64,000 bases of DNA, from NCBI RefSeq assembly GCF_900187185.1, contig NZ_LT906465.1, forward strand, positions 2,356,001 to 2,420,000. Reading direction: 5' to 3'. This document shows positions 36,126-44,997 of the stretch, piece by piece (the first letter of the stretch is position 1; each line of letters starts with the position of its first letter). The DNA comes from Chryseobacterium taklimakanense. GTDB lineage: Bacteria; Bacteroidota; Bacteroidia; Flavobacteriales; Weeksellaceae. A program made the translations under genes and the position numbers. The notes below the pieces were generated by a model. The model saw only the letters and a program-made list of their open reading frames with translations. It searched no databases and was not told the origin of the DNA.

Positions 36126-36890
36126 ATGAATTCAAAACAGGAAAAACTGGAAGCCTTCGGCCGGCTTCTAGACATTATTGACGACCTGCGCGAAAAATGC
36201 CCGTGGGACAAAAAGCAGGATCTGCAAAGTTTAAGGCACCTCACGCTCGAGGAAGTGTACGAACTTTCCGATGCTTTGCTGGAGGAAAATCTGGACGAGA
36301 TAAAAAAGGAACTCGGCGATGTGTTGCTGCATCTGGTTTTTTATGCTAAAATCGGTTCTGAAAAAGAGAGTTTTGATATTGCCGATGTCATAAATTCTTT
36401 GAATGAAAAACTGATCTTTCGCCATCCGCATATTTATGGGGATGTTGAGGTGAAAGATGAGGAAGAAGTGAAGCAAAACTGGGAGAAACTAAAACTGAAA
36501 GAAGGTAATAAATCAGTCCTTTCCGGAGTTTCCAAAGGTACACCGAGTGTGGTGAAAGCCTTCCGCATTCAGGAAAAAGTGAAAGGAATCGGGTTTGAAT
36601 TCCACAACGCGGAAGATGCATGGAAAAAAGTTGATGAGGAACTCGCAGAATTTCACACTGAAACTGATTTGGTAAAGAAAGAACAGGAGCTGGGCGACGT
36701 GTTTTTTTCGCTGATTAATTACGCGAGAATTTCCGGAATAAACCCTGATTCTGCTTTGGAAAGAACCAATCTTAAATTTATTTCACGCTTCCAAAAAATG
36801 GAAAACCTTGCCAGCGAACGCAACCTGAATCTTTCAGAAATGCCTTTGGAAGAAATGGATTTGCTCTGGGAAGAGGCGAAGAAAGTTTGA
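36126..36890 (+). CDS. mazG: Nucleoside triphosphate pyrophosphohydrolase MazG
   Basis: MazG hydrolyses (d)NTPs to monophosphates and pyrophosphate, cleaning abnormal nucleotides. The 254-residue protein is the two-domain form: LREKCPWDKKQDLQSLRHLTLEE near 20-42 and ELGDVLLHLVFYA near 61 form the first active-site helices, and EQELGDVFFSLINYAR near 180 forms the second. Length matches E. coli MazG (263). It starts 8 nt behind a terminator with no evident -7 box between, so its promoter must lie upstream or the terminator leaks. Confidence 0.95.
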   Translation: MNSKQEKLEAFGRLLDIIDDLREKCPWDKKQDLQSLRHLTLEEVYELSDALLEENLDEIKKELGDVLLHLVFYAKIGSEKESFDIADVINSLNEKLIFRHPHIYGDVEVKDEEEVKQNWEKLKLKEGNKSVLSGVSKGTPSVVKAFRIQEKVKGIGFEFHNAEDAWKKVDEELAEFHTETDLVKKEQELGDVFFSLINYARISGINPDSALERTNLKFISRFQKMENLASERNLNLSEMPLEEMDLLWEEAKKV

Positions 36891-36902
36891 TGGAGGTTGG
36901 GA

Positions 36903-36917
36903 CGCTCTGTAGGAGCG
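36903..36917 (+). repeat. Mini-hairpin with CTGTAGG apex
   Basis: CGCTCT-gta-GGAGCG forms a 6-bp stem with one T-G pair. Its apex matches those at 12531 and 25871, while the stem has another sequence. Confidence 0.4.
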
Positions 36918-36978
36918 CAACGTGGTTTTCTTGCCGGCTACTTTTTATTCGGGGAAAGAATGACCGCAACGTCTTCCT

Positions 36979-37064
36979 AGCCCCGATTGCAATGAAAATC
37001 CTTTTTGGTTTTTCCGGGTTTTCGCAGCTGCCAAACCAAAAAGATTGTAATGGAAAGCGGGACC
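36979..37064 (+). repeat. Dispersed stem-loop element, family 1 copy B
   Basis: The outer arms are AGCCCCG (36979-36985) and CGGGACC (37058-37064). The inner stem pairs CTTTTTGGTTT with AAACCAAAAAG. The conserved blocks GATTGCAATGAAAATCC and GATTGTAATGGAAAGC match copies A and C. Confidence 0.6.
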
Positions 37065-37289
37065 GTGCGTGTGGGTAAACCCAAGACAATCTGCTTCCTA
37101 TAAATAAACTCGTTTTTCTGTACCGCAAAATCTATCATAAGCCTTACCACATCAACAATATAAGCAGCTGCATTCCTTTTTTGGGCCTCGAGTTTTCGAC
37201 TGCGTTCAAAAACCTTAAGCTACCAAAAAAGACAGGGGAACACGGTGAACCTGTCGTAGACTGCAGAAACTTATTGCTCCGGTGAAATA

Positions 37290-37316
37290 AAAAACCCTTC
37301 CAATTCTGAAAGGGTT
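37290..37316 (-). terminator. Terminator of the nuo operon
   Basis: AACCCTT/AAGGGTT arms (37310-37316 read first on the minus strand), then TTTTTTATT. Confidence 0.85.
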
Positions 37317-37337
37317 CTGTATTGTTTTTAAAATTTC

Positions 37338-38717
37338 TTAAGACGCAAACTGCATTGCAAACAAATCCGGGAATACGCCCAACGCCACAATGGCCAGAAT
37401 GATGAAAACCGCCAGAATATTGTAGGTTAAAGTCACTGATTCTGAAGTTTTGAAACTGCTTTCCTTGAAGAAGAACATCGCAATAATCAATCTTAAATAG
37501 TATGCAATTGAAATTGCAGAACCTAAGATCGCGATCAGCACCAGAAATGCTGCACCGTGCATAGCCTGAGCAAAAAGTGCGAATTTCGCCATGAAACCGG
37601 CAGTTAACGGAATCCCCGCCATTGAAAGCATGGAGATCGCGCCAACGACAGCGAGTAACGGTTCTGATTTTGCCAAACCTTTAAAGGCGTTGAATGAGGT
37701 TTCTCTCTTCAGTTTTTCAACCCAGATTAGTGTCATCATAACACCGATGGTTGCTAAAGAATAAGCAAAAAGGTAAAACGCCAGATTATAAGTTGAAAGA
37801 TTATTGATTCCAAAGAAAATCAGTCCCAAATATCCTGCGTGCGAAACGGAAGAGTAGGCGAGCATACGCTTGGCATTGCTCTGCGCCAGTCCCATCGTAT
37901 TGGCAAGGAATAAAGTAATGATTACCAAAACTCCCATGATATTGAACCATTCGTCATAAACGCCGATGAAGGCAATCGTAAGAAGTCTGAAAAATGCGTA
38001 GAATCCTGAGATTTTCACCACGCTCATCATAAAAGTTGTAATCAGCGACGGTGAACCCTGGTAAACGTCCGGACTCCACATGTGGAACGGAGCGAGTGCT
38101 ACTTTAAATGCCAGTGCGGCAATCATTAAAATCATACCTAAAATCAGCATCAAATCACCAGGAAATTCTTTGGCGTATGCGTGAACCTGGTATAAATCGA
38201 ATGTTCCAGAAGTTCCGTAAATTAAAGTAATCCCAAAAAGTAAAAATCCGGTTGCGAATGCTCCAATCAGGAAATATTTTAACGATGCTTCGTTGGAGCG
38301 CAGATCGGTTTTATTGGCACCAGCCATTACATAAAGCGGAATGGAAAGGATTTCAATGCCGATGAAAAGCGTTACCAAGTTCTGATATCCGAAAAGTACA
38401 ATGCTGCCGCAAAGTGAAAACAGCATCAGCGCATACAGTTCAGACTGATGGCTTCTGTGATTGCTGAAGGCAAAACCACCCATAAAGAAAATCAGAAGCG
38501 TTACGACGATCGATATTTTGGTGAACAGGGCGGTGTTCGGGCCAAATTCGAACATGTGGTTATATTGGGCAAAGAATTGCGCTTCCGGCAGGTAACTTAC
38601 ATAAAGCGCCACCAGCAAACCTGCAATTCCGATATACCTTGCGAGTTTCCCCTGCTGAAAAACCCCGGTAAACAGCGCAATAACGGCGGTAAGGAAAACA
38701 ATAATTAAAACACTCAT
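37338..38717 (-). CDS. nuoN: NADH-quinone oxidoreductase subunit N
   Basis: NuoN is one of the three antiporter-like proton-channel subunits of the complex I membrane arm. The 459-residue protein has about 14 helices, with the conserved Glu in FIGIEILSIPLYVMAG near 118, Lys in MIAALAFKVALAPFHMWSPD near 217 and YSSVSHAGYLGL near 289. It is the last gene of the operon, 56 nt after nuoM; that spacer holds a REP-like 19-mer. It is rather short for the family (E. coli 485). Confidence 0.95.
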   Translation of the reverse strand: MSVLIIVFLTAVIALFTGVFQQGKLARYIGIAGLLVALYVSYLPEAQFFAQYNHMFEFGPNTALFTKISIVVTLLIFFMGGFAFSNHRSHQSELYALMLFSLCGSIVLFGYQNLVTLFIGIEILSIPLYVMAGANKTDLRSNEASLKYFLIGAFATGFLLFGITLIYGTSGTFDLYQVHAYAKEFPGDLMLILGMILMIAALAFKVALAPFHMWSPDVYQGSPSLITTFMMSVVKISGFYAFFRLLTIAFIGVYDEWFNIMGVLVIITLFLANTMGLAQSNAKRMLAYSSVSHAGYLGLIFFGINNLSTYNLAFYLFAYSLATIGVMMTLIWVEKLKRETSFNAFKGLAKSEPLLAVVGAISMLSMAGIPLTAGFMAKFALFAQAMHGAAFLVLIAILGSAISIAYYLRLIIAMFFFKESSFKTSESVTLTYNILAVFIILAIVALGVFPDLFAMQFAS

Positions 38718-38737
38718 ATTATTGATTTGAAATTCGA

Positions 38738-38756
38738 CCCTTCGTCAGGCTCAGGG
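38738..38756. repeat. REP-like 19-mer in the nuoM-nuoN spacer
   Basis: CCCTTCGTCAGGCTCAGGG has CCCT/AGGG ends and strongly resembles short palindromic intergenic words seen in many bacterial genomes. Only one copy occurs in the window. Confidence 0.45.
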
Positions 38757-38773
38757 TACAATTTTTTTATTTT

Positions 38774-40267
38774 TTAATTCAACATCGATTGGTAGATAAA
38801 CTTCAGCGAACTGCTCACCAGTTCAATCACCGGCTGTGGGAAAACTCCGAAAAGGATCACCATTCCTGCGATACTTGCCATCACGGCAAATTCCGCATCT
38901 GTAAGGTCTTTCGCAGTAGAAAGAACCCTTTCGTCGCCTTCCGTAAACATTGTTTTACCATAACTTCTGAAAAGGTAAGCCGCTGCAAGAATAATCGTGA
39001 TTCCCGCAATAATCGCAGCCAGCACATTATAATCGAAAATTGACTTTATCAGAATGAACTCCCCGATGAAACCGTTGGTTAAGGGCAATCCCACAGAACC
39101 GAGAAGTACGATCATAAACAGGACCGCAAATTTTGGGGCAACTCTCGCCAAACCGCCCATTTGACGGATATCTCTGGTCTTGAATCTTTTGTAAAGAATA
39201 TCAGCACAGTAAAACAGACCTACGACATTGAAACCGTGCGCAAAAGCCTGCACTAAAGCTCCCTCGCCACCTTCAATCGTGAATTTTCCCTTCATCACCA
39301 AAAGTGCCGTGGCGAAAATCCCGGCTACCATCAGTCCAACGTGTGAGAATGATGAGTAGGTGAATATTCTTTTAATATCATTTTGAATTAAAGCAATCAA
39401 AGCACCGTGAAGGACGCCGATGATCGCAAGCATCAACACGATAGAACCTGAAATTCCCGCAATAGCATCCGGAGTAATTGGGAGCAGGTATCTAAAAATT
39501 CCGTAAACTGCCATCTTAAGCATAATCCCTGAAAGAAGCATCGTTCCCTGTGTCGGAGAGTACGTGTAAGTATCGGGCTGCCAGGTGTGGAACGGAAATA
39601 CCGGTAGTTTCACTGCAAAGGCAAAGAAAATAAACCAGAAAACCACCGTCTGCTGGGTGATGTTCAAGCCTGCATTATACATATCGGTTACCGCAAATGA
39701 CGGTGCATAATTATAGATGTAAACGAAGGCACCCAACATAAACAGTGAACCCACAAACGTATAAACGAAGAATTTAGTCGTAAACTGGAATCTTTTGTTT
39801 TCCTGGCCCCAAAGTCCGGCGATCAGCCAAATTGGTATTAAAGTTACTTCCCAGAAAATGTAGAATAAAAGCCCGTCCAGCGCGGTGAAAACGCCAACCA
39901 GACCAAACTGCATCAGCAAAATAAGCGCGTAGAAAGAATTTCTGTAACTTACATTTTCATTGAATGATGAATAAATGATTAAAGGCACCAAAATATTGGT
40001 CAGAAGCAAAAGCAGCATGCTCATCCCGTCAATCCCGAAATGCAGCGAACTTTTTAGAAACTGTGACCACGGATAATTGATTTCGTGCTGCAGTACACTG
40101 TCTACAGTTGGTCTCGCATCAAATCCATAAAGGACAAAGAACGTAACCAACATCTGTATTAAAGCAATTCCAAACGCCATGTACTTGCCGGTTTTACCTT
40201 TTAAGGCAAACAGCAATCCCGAACCTACAAGAGGTATAAGTAATAATGCTAATAAATGATACGACAT
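38774..40267 (-). CDS. nuoM: NADH-quinone oxidoreductase subunit M
   Basis: This is the middle antiporter-like proton-channel subunit. The 497-residue protein has about 14 helices; FYIFWEVTLIPIWLIAG near 130 has the essential Glu, FAVKLPVFPFHTWQPD near 217 the conserved Lys, and YSSFSHVGLMVAGI near 307 the following His region. It starts 2 nt after the nuoL stop, so the two are tightly coupled. Confidence 0.96.
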   Translation of the reverse strand: MSYHLLALLLIPLVGSGLLFALKGKTGKYMAFGIALIQMLVTFFVLYGFDARPTVDSVLQHEINYPWSQFLKSSLHFGIDGMSMLLLLLTNILVPLIIYSSFNENVSYRNSFYALILLMQFGLVGVFTALDGLLFYIFWEVTLIPIWLIAGLWGQENKRFQFTTKFFVYTFVGSLFMLGAFVYIYNYAPSFAVTDMYNAGLNITQQTVVFWFIFFAFAVKLPVFPFHTWQPDTYTYSPTQGTMLLSGIMLKMAVYGIFRYLLPITPDAIAGISGSIVLMLAIIGVLHGALIALIQNDIKRIFTYSSFSHVGLMVAGIFATALLVMKGKFTIEGGEGALVQAFAHGFNVVGLFYCADILYKRFKTRDIRQMGGLARVAPKFAVLFMIVLLGSVGLPLTNGFIGEFILIKSIFDYNVLAAIIAGITIILAAAYLFRSYGKTMFTEGDERVLSTAKDLTDAEFAVMASIAGMVILFGVFPQPVIELVSSSLKFIYQSMLN

Positions 40268-40269
40268 TA

Positions 40270-42183
40270 TTATTGTAATAAAAAGTTAACAATCAATATA
40301 ATTCCGATAGCCAGAGACATCACCAGAACATAATTCTCCACATTTCCGTTCTGCAGTTTCTTCATCGATTTTCCACTTTCTTCAGCACCATCGCCCACGA
40401 AATCGACTACTTTATTCAAAACATTATTATCGAACATTTTTCCACCGCGGCCCAAACCTTCAACCGTTCTCACAAACAAAGCGTTGTACAGTTCATCCAC
40501 ATATAATTTTTTGGCAGAAAGTCTTTCCCAGCCTGTGTACTCTTCTTCCGCAACAGGAAGTTTGCCTTTGTTGACATAAATATTTCTGATGATAAACCAA
40601 ACCGCGAAGAACATTGCAACAGTCGCTGCAATCAGGATGTATTCTGTAGAAACTGAAACTCCTTTTAGATTCGCCTCCAGCTGGCTTTTAGCATTCTCAA
40701 CCAAAACCGGGCTTAGCCACTCCTGAAGTTTGGAGTAATGCCCGTGTCCGATGATATGAGGCAGGTTGATAAAACCTCCCACAACAGAAAGTACCGCAAG
40801 AACCATCAAAGGTACAGTCATATTCAGTGGGCTTTCGTGAAGATGGTGTTTCTGCTCTTCAGTCCCTCTGAACTGTCCGTGGAATGTCAGATAATAAAGT
40901 CTGAACATATACGCCGCCGTCATGGCTGCAATTAGGAAAAGGATTACCCAGAAAACCGGATTTTTTGCCCACGCTGCAACCATAATTTCATCTTTGGAAA
41001 TCATCCCGGAGAATAATGGCATCCCCGCAATCGCAAATGTTCCGATAAGGAATGTGATGTGGGTAATTTTAATCTTATCTTTCAGCCCGCCCATAAAACG
41101 CATATCCTGTTCGCCGCCCATCGCGTGAATTACCGAACCGGAACCAAGGAATAATAATGCTTTGAAGAATGCGTGAGTCATAAGGTGGAACATCGCAGCC
41201 GTGTAAGCACCTACACCCAGAGCCACAACCATGAAACCGAGTTGTGAAATCGTGGAATAAGCCAAAACTTTTTTAATGTCATTCTGCCTCATTGCGTAGA
41301 ATGCGGCAACAGCCGCAGTGAGCAAGCCGATGAACAGAATGCCGTCCATCACCGTTGGAGCCAGAACATACAGGAAGTTTGAACGAACAACCAGGTAAAC
41401 CCCCGCAGTAACCATCGTTGCTGCGTGGATGAGTGCTGAAACCGGAGTGGGGCCGGCCATCGCATCAGGTAACCATGTATAAAGCGGAACCTGTGCCGAT
41501 TTACCTGTAGCACCAATGAAAAGCGCAGCACAGATAAAGATAATTACCGAACCGTCCAGTTCAAATTTTGAAGCATTTTGTGCTACCGAAAGATAGTCGA
41601 ATGCGTTGGTGTGGAAGGCAATCATAAAGATACCCATCAAAAGCCCAAGGTCACCGATACGGTTCATAATGAAGGCCTTTCTCGCTGCTTTTCCGTATTC
41701 TTTATTCTTGAACCAGAAACCGATCAGTAGGTAAGAGCAAAGACCTACGCCTTCCCATCCGATGAAGAGGATAATGTAGTTACTGCCCATTACCAAAAGG
41801 AGCATCATAAAAACGAAAAGGTTCAGGTACGCAAAGAACCTGTGGAAACCTTTATCGTGGCTCATATAACCGATAGAATAGAGGTGGATCAGTGAACCGA
41901 TTCCCGTGATGATCATGATCATCATTAAAGACAACTGATCAATCTGGAAACTGAAATTCACCTGAATACCGTTTACCCGGAACCATTCAAAAGCCCTTAC
42001 GATAACCGGCTGTGAAGTTTTGTCAAAATTAAAAAACAAATAAGATGCGATACAGAAAGCCGCAAAAACCACTAAGGTTGCAATTCCGCCCACTACATTT
42101 TTTGGAAGCATTTTCCCGAAAAGCCCGTTGATTAAAAATCCGGCAAGTGGAAGAAGTACAATAGCAAAAATCAAATTTTCCAT
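40270..42183 (-). CDS. nuoL: NADH-quinone oxidoreductase subunit L
   Basis: NuoL is the distal proton-channel subunit with the long lateral helix. The 637-residue protein has FIGWEGVGLCSYLLIGFW near 138, AQVPLYTWLPDAMAGPTPVSALIHAATMV near 228 and a C-terminal helical extension up to LVMSLAIGIILIVNFLL, as expected. Length is normal. It follows nuoK by 6 nt. Confidence 0.96.
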   Translation of the reverse strand: MENLIFAIVLLPLAGFLINGLFGKMLPKNVVGGIATLVVFAAFCIASYLFFNFDKTSQPVIVRAFEWFRVNGIQVNFSFQIDQLSLMMIMIITGIGSLIHLYSIGYMSHDKGFHRFFAYLNLFVFMMLLLVMGSNYIILFIGWEGVGLCSYLLIGFWFKNKEYGKAARKAFIMNRIGDLGLLMGIFMIAFHTNAFDYLSVAQNASKFELDGSVIIFICAALFIGATGKSAQVPLYTWLPDAMAGPTPVSALIHAATMVTAGVYLVVRSNFLYVLAPTVMDGILFIGLLTAAVAAFYAMRQNDIKKVLAYSTISQLGFMVVALGVGAYTAAMFHLMTHAFFKALLFLGSGSVIHAMGGEQDMRFMGGLKDKIKITHITFLIGTFAIAGMPLFSGMISKDEIMVAAWAKNPVFWVILFLIAAMTAAYMFRLYYLTFHGQFRGTEEQKHHLHESPLNMTVPLMVLAVLSVVGGFINLPHIIGHGHYSKLQEWLSPVLVENAKSQLEANLKGVSVSTEYILIAATVAMFFAVWFIIRNIYVNKGKLPVAEEEYTGWERLSAKKLYVDELYNALFVRTVEGLGRGGKMFDNNVLNKVVDFVGDGAEESGKSMKKLQNGNVENYVLVMSLAIGIILIVNFLLQ

Positions 42184-42189
42184 TCTTTC

Positions 42190-42519
42190 TTATCCTCTTA
42201 ATTTGTTAAATATACTTACGTCAACAGATTTGGTATTTCTGTACATCATCGCGATAATTGCCAAACCTACAGCAACTTCCGCAGCGGCAACCACCATGAT
42301 GAAGAACACCAGAATCTGCCCGTGTCCGTCACCCATATAACTAGAAAACGCTGCCAGAAGCAGATTTACAGAATTCAGCATCAGTTCCACACAACCCAGG
42401 ATAATGATGGCATTTTTCCTCAACAAAACACCAAGAACCCCAAGGCAGAACAATACCGTGGACAGAATTACGAAATAATTCAGCGGAACGCTGTGTATAA
42501 ATGTATTTACTTCACCCAT
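42190..42519 (-). CDS. nuoK: NADH-quinone oxidoreductase subunit K
   Basis: The 109-residue protein has three helices and the conserved Glu in GCVELMLNSVNLLL near 43 and another in AAAEVAVGLAI near 79, both part of the proton path. I place the start at 42519 (MGEVNTFIH), which avoids overlap with nuoJ and gives the normal length; an in-frame start at 42543 would overlap nuoJ by 20 nt. Confidence 0.95.
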   Translation of the reverse strand: MGEVNTFIHSVPLNYFVILSTVLFCLGVLGVLLRKNAIIILGCVELMLNSVNLLLAAFSSYMGDGHGQILVFFIMVVAAAEVAVGLAIIAMMYRNTKSVDVSIFNKLRG

Positions 42520-42523
42520 AATT

Positions 42524-43021
42524 TTATAAATCTCTCTTACCAATCAATACCGCACCTACGATTCCCGCAAGAATGAGGATAGAAGCCAGTTCGAAAGGCA
42601 GCACATATTCGTTAAACAAAAGTCTTCCTAAATTTTTGGTCAAGCCTACGCTGTAGTCTATTCCATCACCGGCAACAATATTCTGTTTCACCCCTCTGAA
42701 AGCGCCCAGCATTCCCACAAGCAAAATACCGCCGGCAAAAACTCCTATAAATTTCAGAGCATTCTGTTTTTTGCCTTCGTCTGTTTTGTTCAGGTTCAGC
42801 ATCATCAGGATGTAAAGGAATAAAACCATGATCGCTCCCGCATACACAATCACCTGAACTATGCCCAGGAACTGCGCATTCAGCAGTACGTACATTCCCG
42901 CAATCGAGAACATCGTCACAATAAGTGAAAGGATTGAGTATATCGGGTTACGGTTGAATACAAAACTTGCAGCACTTATAACCGCAACAGCAGCCACAAA
43001 GAAAAATAAAACCTGTTCCAT
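42524..43021 (-). CDS. nuoJ: NADH-quinone oxidoreductase subunit J
   Basis: The 165-residue protein has five helices. NPIYSILSLIVTMFSIAGMYVLLNAQFLGIVQVIVYAGAIMVLF lies in two helices near 25-68 and carries the pi-bulge region of TM3 that moves during turnover. Its ATG overlaps the nuoI stop (TAATG), giving translational coupling. Confidence 0.95.
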   Translation of the reverse strand: MEQVLFFFVAAVAVISAASFVFNRNPIYSILSLIVTMFSIAGMYVLLNAQFLGIVQVIVYAGAIMVLFLYILMMLNLNKTDEGKKQNALKFIGVFAGGILLVGMLGAFRGVKQNIVAGDGIDYSVGLTKNLGRLLFNEYVLPFELASILILAGIVGAVLIGKRDL

Positions 43022-43569
43022 TATTTCACTGCCTTTTTTTGTAGTTCGCTTTGGCGGTCGGTGATGTCGATTCGGTTATTCACATCTTCCACCAGTTTAT
43101 CTTTACCGTAAACGAAAGAACCTCTGTTGCTTTCCACATCTACCAGTCTGTCCGTCAGGTAGATGGCAGATTTAGGACACGCTTCCTCGCACATGCCGCA
43201 GAAGATGCATCTCAGCATATTGATTTCGTACACCGAAGCATATTTTTCTTCTCTGTAAAGGTGTTTCTCGTCCTTAGTACGCTCGGCAGAAGTCATGGTA
43301 ATAGCTTCCGCAGGACACGCCACAGCGCAAAGTCCGCACGCGGTACATCTTTCCCTGCCTTCTTCATCACGCTTCAGCACGTGGAGTCCCCGCCACACTT
43401 TGGCTCTCGGTTTCTGAACTTCCGGATACGCGAAAACTTTCCCTTTAGAACCTTCGAGGGCGTGCCTCAGGGTAATCCCCATACCTTTCACAATGGCGGG
43501 AAGGTACAGTTTTTCCATAAAGGTCATTTCCTTATTCGAAACAACTTTTGACCTGTTTGTTAGTTTCAT
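43021..43569 (-). CDS. nuoI: NADH-quinone oxidoreductase subunit I
   Basis: NuoI holds the iron-sulfur clusters N6a and N6b that lead electrons to N2. The 182-residue protein has two four-Cys motifs, CTACGLCAVACP and CIFCGMCEEACP. The start at 43569 (MKLTNRSKVV) is preferred to 43593, since the 8 extra residues have no family support. A long (about 280 nt) structured spacer separates it from nuoH. Confidence 0.94.
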   Translation of the reverse strand: MKLTNRSKVVSNKEMTFMEKLYLPAIVKGMGITLRHALEGSKGKVFAYPEVQKPRAKVWRGLHVLKRDEEGRERCTACGLCAVACPAEAITMTSAERTKDEKHLYREEKYASVYEINMLRCIFCGMCEEACPKSAIYLTDRLVDVESNRGSFVYGKDKLVEDVNNRIDITDRQSELQKKAVK

Positions 43570-43698
43570 TATGATATATTTTGTTTTCGGCATCCGGCAA
43601 TCTGCTTTCAGCCTGCAAAATTTTTATTTTTTAGAAGTATGATGTCTAAAGTTTAGAACTATACCACACAACACTCCACTGCTTTTTCACTTTTATTT

Positions 43699-43850
43699 GG
43701 GCGTGTCCCTCACTCGCTCACTCCTGCGCCTTTCGGCGCATCCGTTCGCTCATTCGGGTCGCTACGTCCGCTTCAAGTCCTCGTTCAACGGCGCTCGCTG
43801 CGCTCGCGCCCACGCTACTGCGGGCTTTCCGCTACCATCGCTCACGCAGT
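43699..43850 (-). repeat. GC-rich dispersed element (family 3) in the nuoH-nuoI spacer
   Basis: This block is much richer in GC than its surroundings and contains several small hairpins, such as TGCGCC-tttc-GGCGCA (43725-43740) and GGCGC/GCGCC (43790-43810). On the minus strand, which is the nuo message, it contains GATGGTAGCGGAAAGCCC, close to the family 1 core. It reaches the nuoH stop codon. Confidence 0.55.
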
Positions 43851-44911
43851 TACGCTCCGGCGAACAAAATCACCGCACCGGTAATCACAAGGTTTATCAA
43901 TGCCAATGGAATTAAAGTTTTCCATCCCAGATGCATCAGTTGGTCATATCTGAATCTCGGAATCGTCCATCTGATCCACATAAAGATTAAGATACCGATG
44001 ATGGCTTTAGCCATAATTGCCAGGATACTCAGGATTCCGGCTACATTTTCGCCCCAGTTTTCAGTGACCCAGTTAATTCCCGGATAATTGAAGCCGCCGA
44101 AAAATAAAGTCGCGATTAATGCATTAGAGATGAACATATTCACATATTCCCCGAACATATACATCCCGAAATTCATGGATGAATATTCAGTCATATAACC
44201 GTTTACAAGTTCAGATTCACACTCCGGCAAATCGAAAGGGTGGCGGTTGGTTTCAGCCATTGCCGCTACAAAAAAGATGATGAATGCCAACGGTTGGTAA
44301 AGGATGTTCCAGTTGAACCCGTCTGCTTCAAAAAGCCCCCAAAGTTTTCCGGTTCCCTGATCTGCAACGATTTTATTCAAATCCAGACTTCCGCTCATCA
44401 TAATGATTGAAAGAAGGGAAAGTCCCATGGCCAGCTCATAAGAGATCATCTGGGAAGATGCACGGATGGCTCCGATCAGTGAGTATTTATTGTTGGAAGC
44501 CCAGCCCCCGATCATCATTCCGTAAACACCGATGGATACCATTCCCACAAGGAAAAGCACTCCAACATCGATATTCGCAACCTGCAATGCAAAAGATTCG
44601 CCGCCTATGTTTAAAGATTTTCCCCACGGAATCACTGCACCGGTAACCAACGCAATAAACATGGTGATGGAAGGTCCTAAAATAAAGAGGAATTTCTCAG
44701 CACCTGACGGAATAAACCCTTCCTTAAAAAACAGTTTACCACCGTCTGCCAAAGGTTGCAATAATCCGAATGGTCCGGCTCTGTTCGGCCCAATTCTGTC
44801 CTGCAGTGCGGCTGCAACTTTTCTTTCGCCCCATGTAGAGTAGGCGGCAATACCCAATGATACTGCAAAAAGAGATACAACCAGTATGATTTTAAAAGTG
44901 ATTAAATCCAT
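43850..44911 (-). CDS. nuoH: NADH-quinone oxidoreductase subunit H
   Basis: NuoH forms the heel of complex I and part of the quinone chamber. The 353-residue protein has eight to nine helices, with AALQDRIGPNRAGPFG near 34, ETNRHPFDLPE near 219 with the conserved acidic residues facing the quinone tunnel, and YSSMNFGMYMFGEY near 241. The 3' end runs into the GC-rich element yet the C-terminus (VITGAVILFAGA) looks normal. Confidence 0.96.
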   Translation of the reverse strand: MDLITFKIILVVSLFAVSLGIAAYSTWGERKVAAALQDRIGPNRAGPFGLLQPLADGGKLFFKEGFIPSGAEKFLFILGPSITMFIALVTGAVIPWGKSLNIGGESFALQVANIDVGVLFLVGMVSIGVYGMMIGGWASNNKYSLIGAIRASSQMISYELAMGLSLLSIIMMSGSLDLNKIVADQGTGKLWGLFEADGFNWNILYQPLAFIIFFVAAMAETNRHPFDLPECESELVNGYMTEYSSMNFGMYMFGEYVNMFISNALIATLFFGGFNYPGINWVTENWGENVAGILSILAIMAKAIIGILIFMWIRWTIPRFRYDQLMHLGWKTLIPLALINLVITGAVILFAGA

Positions 44912-44920
44912 AATTTTTTT

Positions 44921-44955
44921 GATTCGAGATTTGAGATTCGAGATTCGAGATTTAA
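44921..44955 (-). repeat. Heptanucleotide tandem repeat, nuoG-nuoH spacer
   Basis: Five consecutive 7-nt units: three GATTCGA, one GATTTGA and one GATTTAA, in unbroken register on the plus strand. Confidence 0.8.
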
Positions 44956-44997
44956 AAATTATCTCATTAACCCATTCTCAAATTATCTGATTATAAA

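Larger units (their letters stand above)
36891..37337. other. Intergenic region between convergent mazG and the nuo operon
   Basis: The 447 bp hold no gene. They contain a mini-hairpin (36903-36917), the family 1 element copy B (36979-37064), a GACAGG/CCTGTC stem at about 37230-37255 and the nuo terminator (37290-37316). The stretch 37070-37225 shows nothing that I recognise. Confidence 0.65.
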
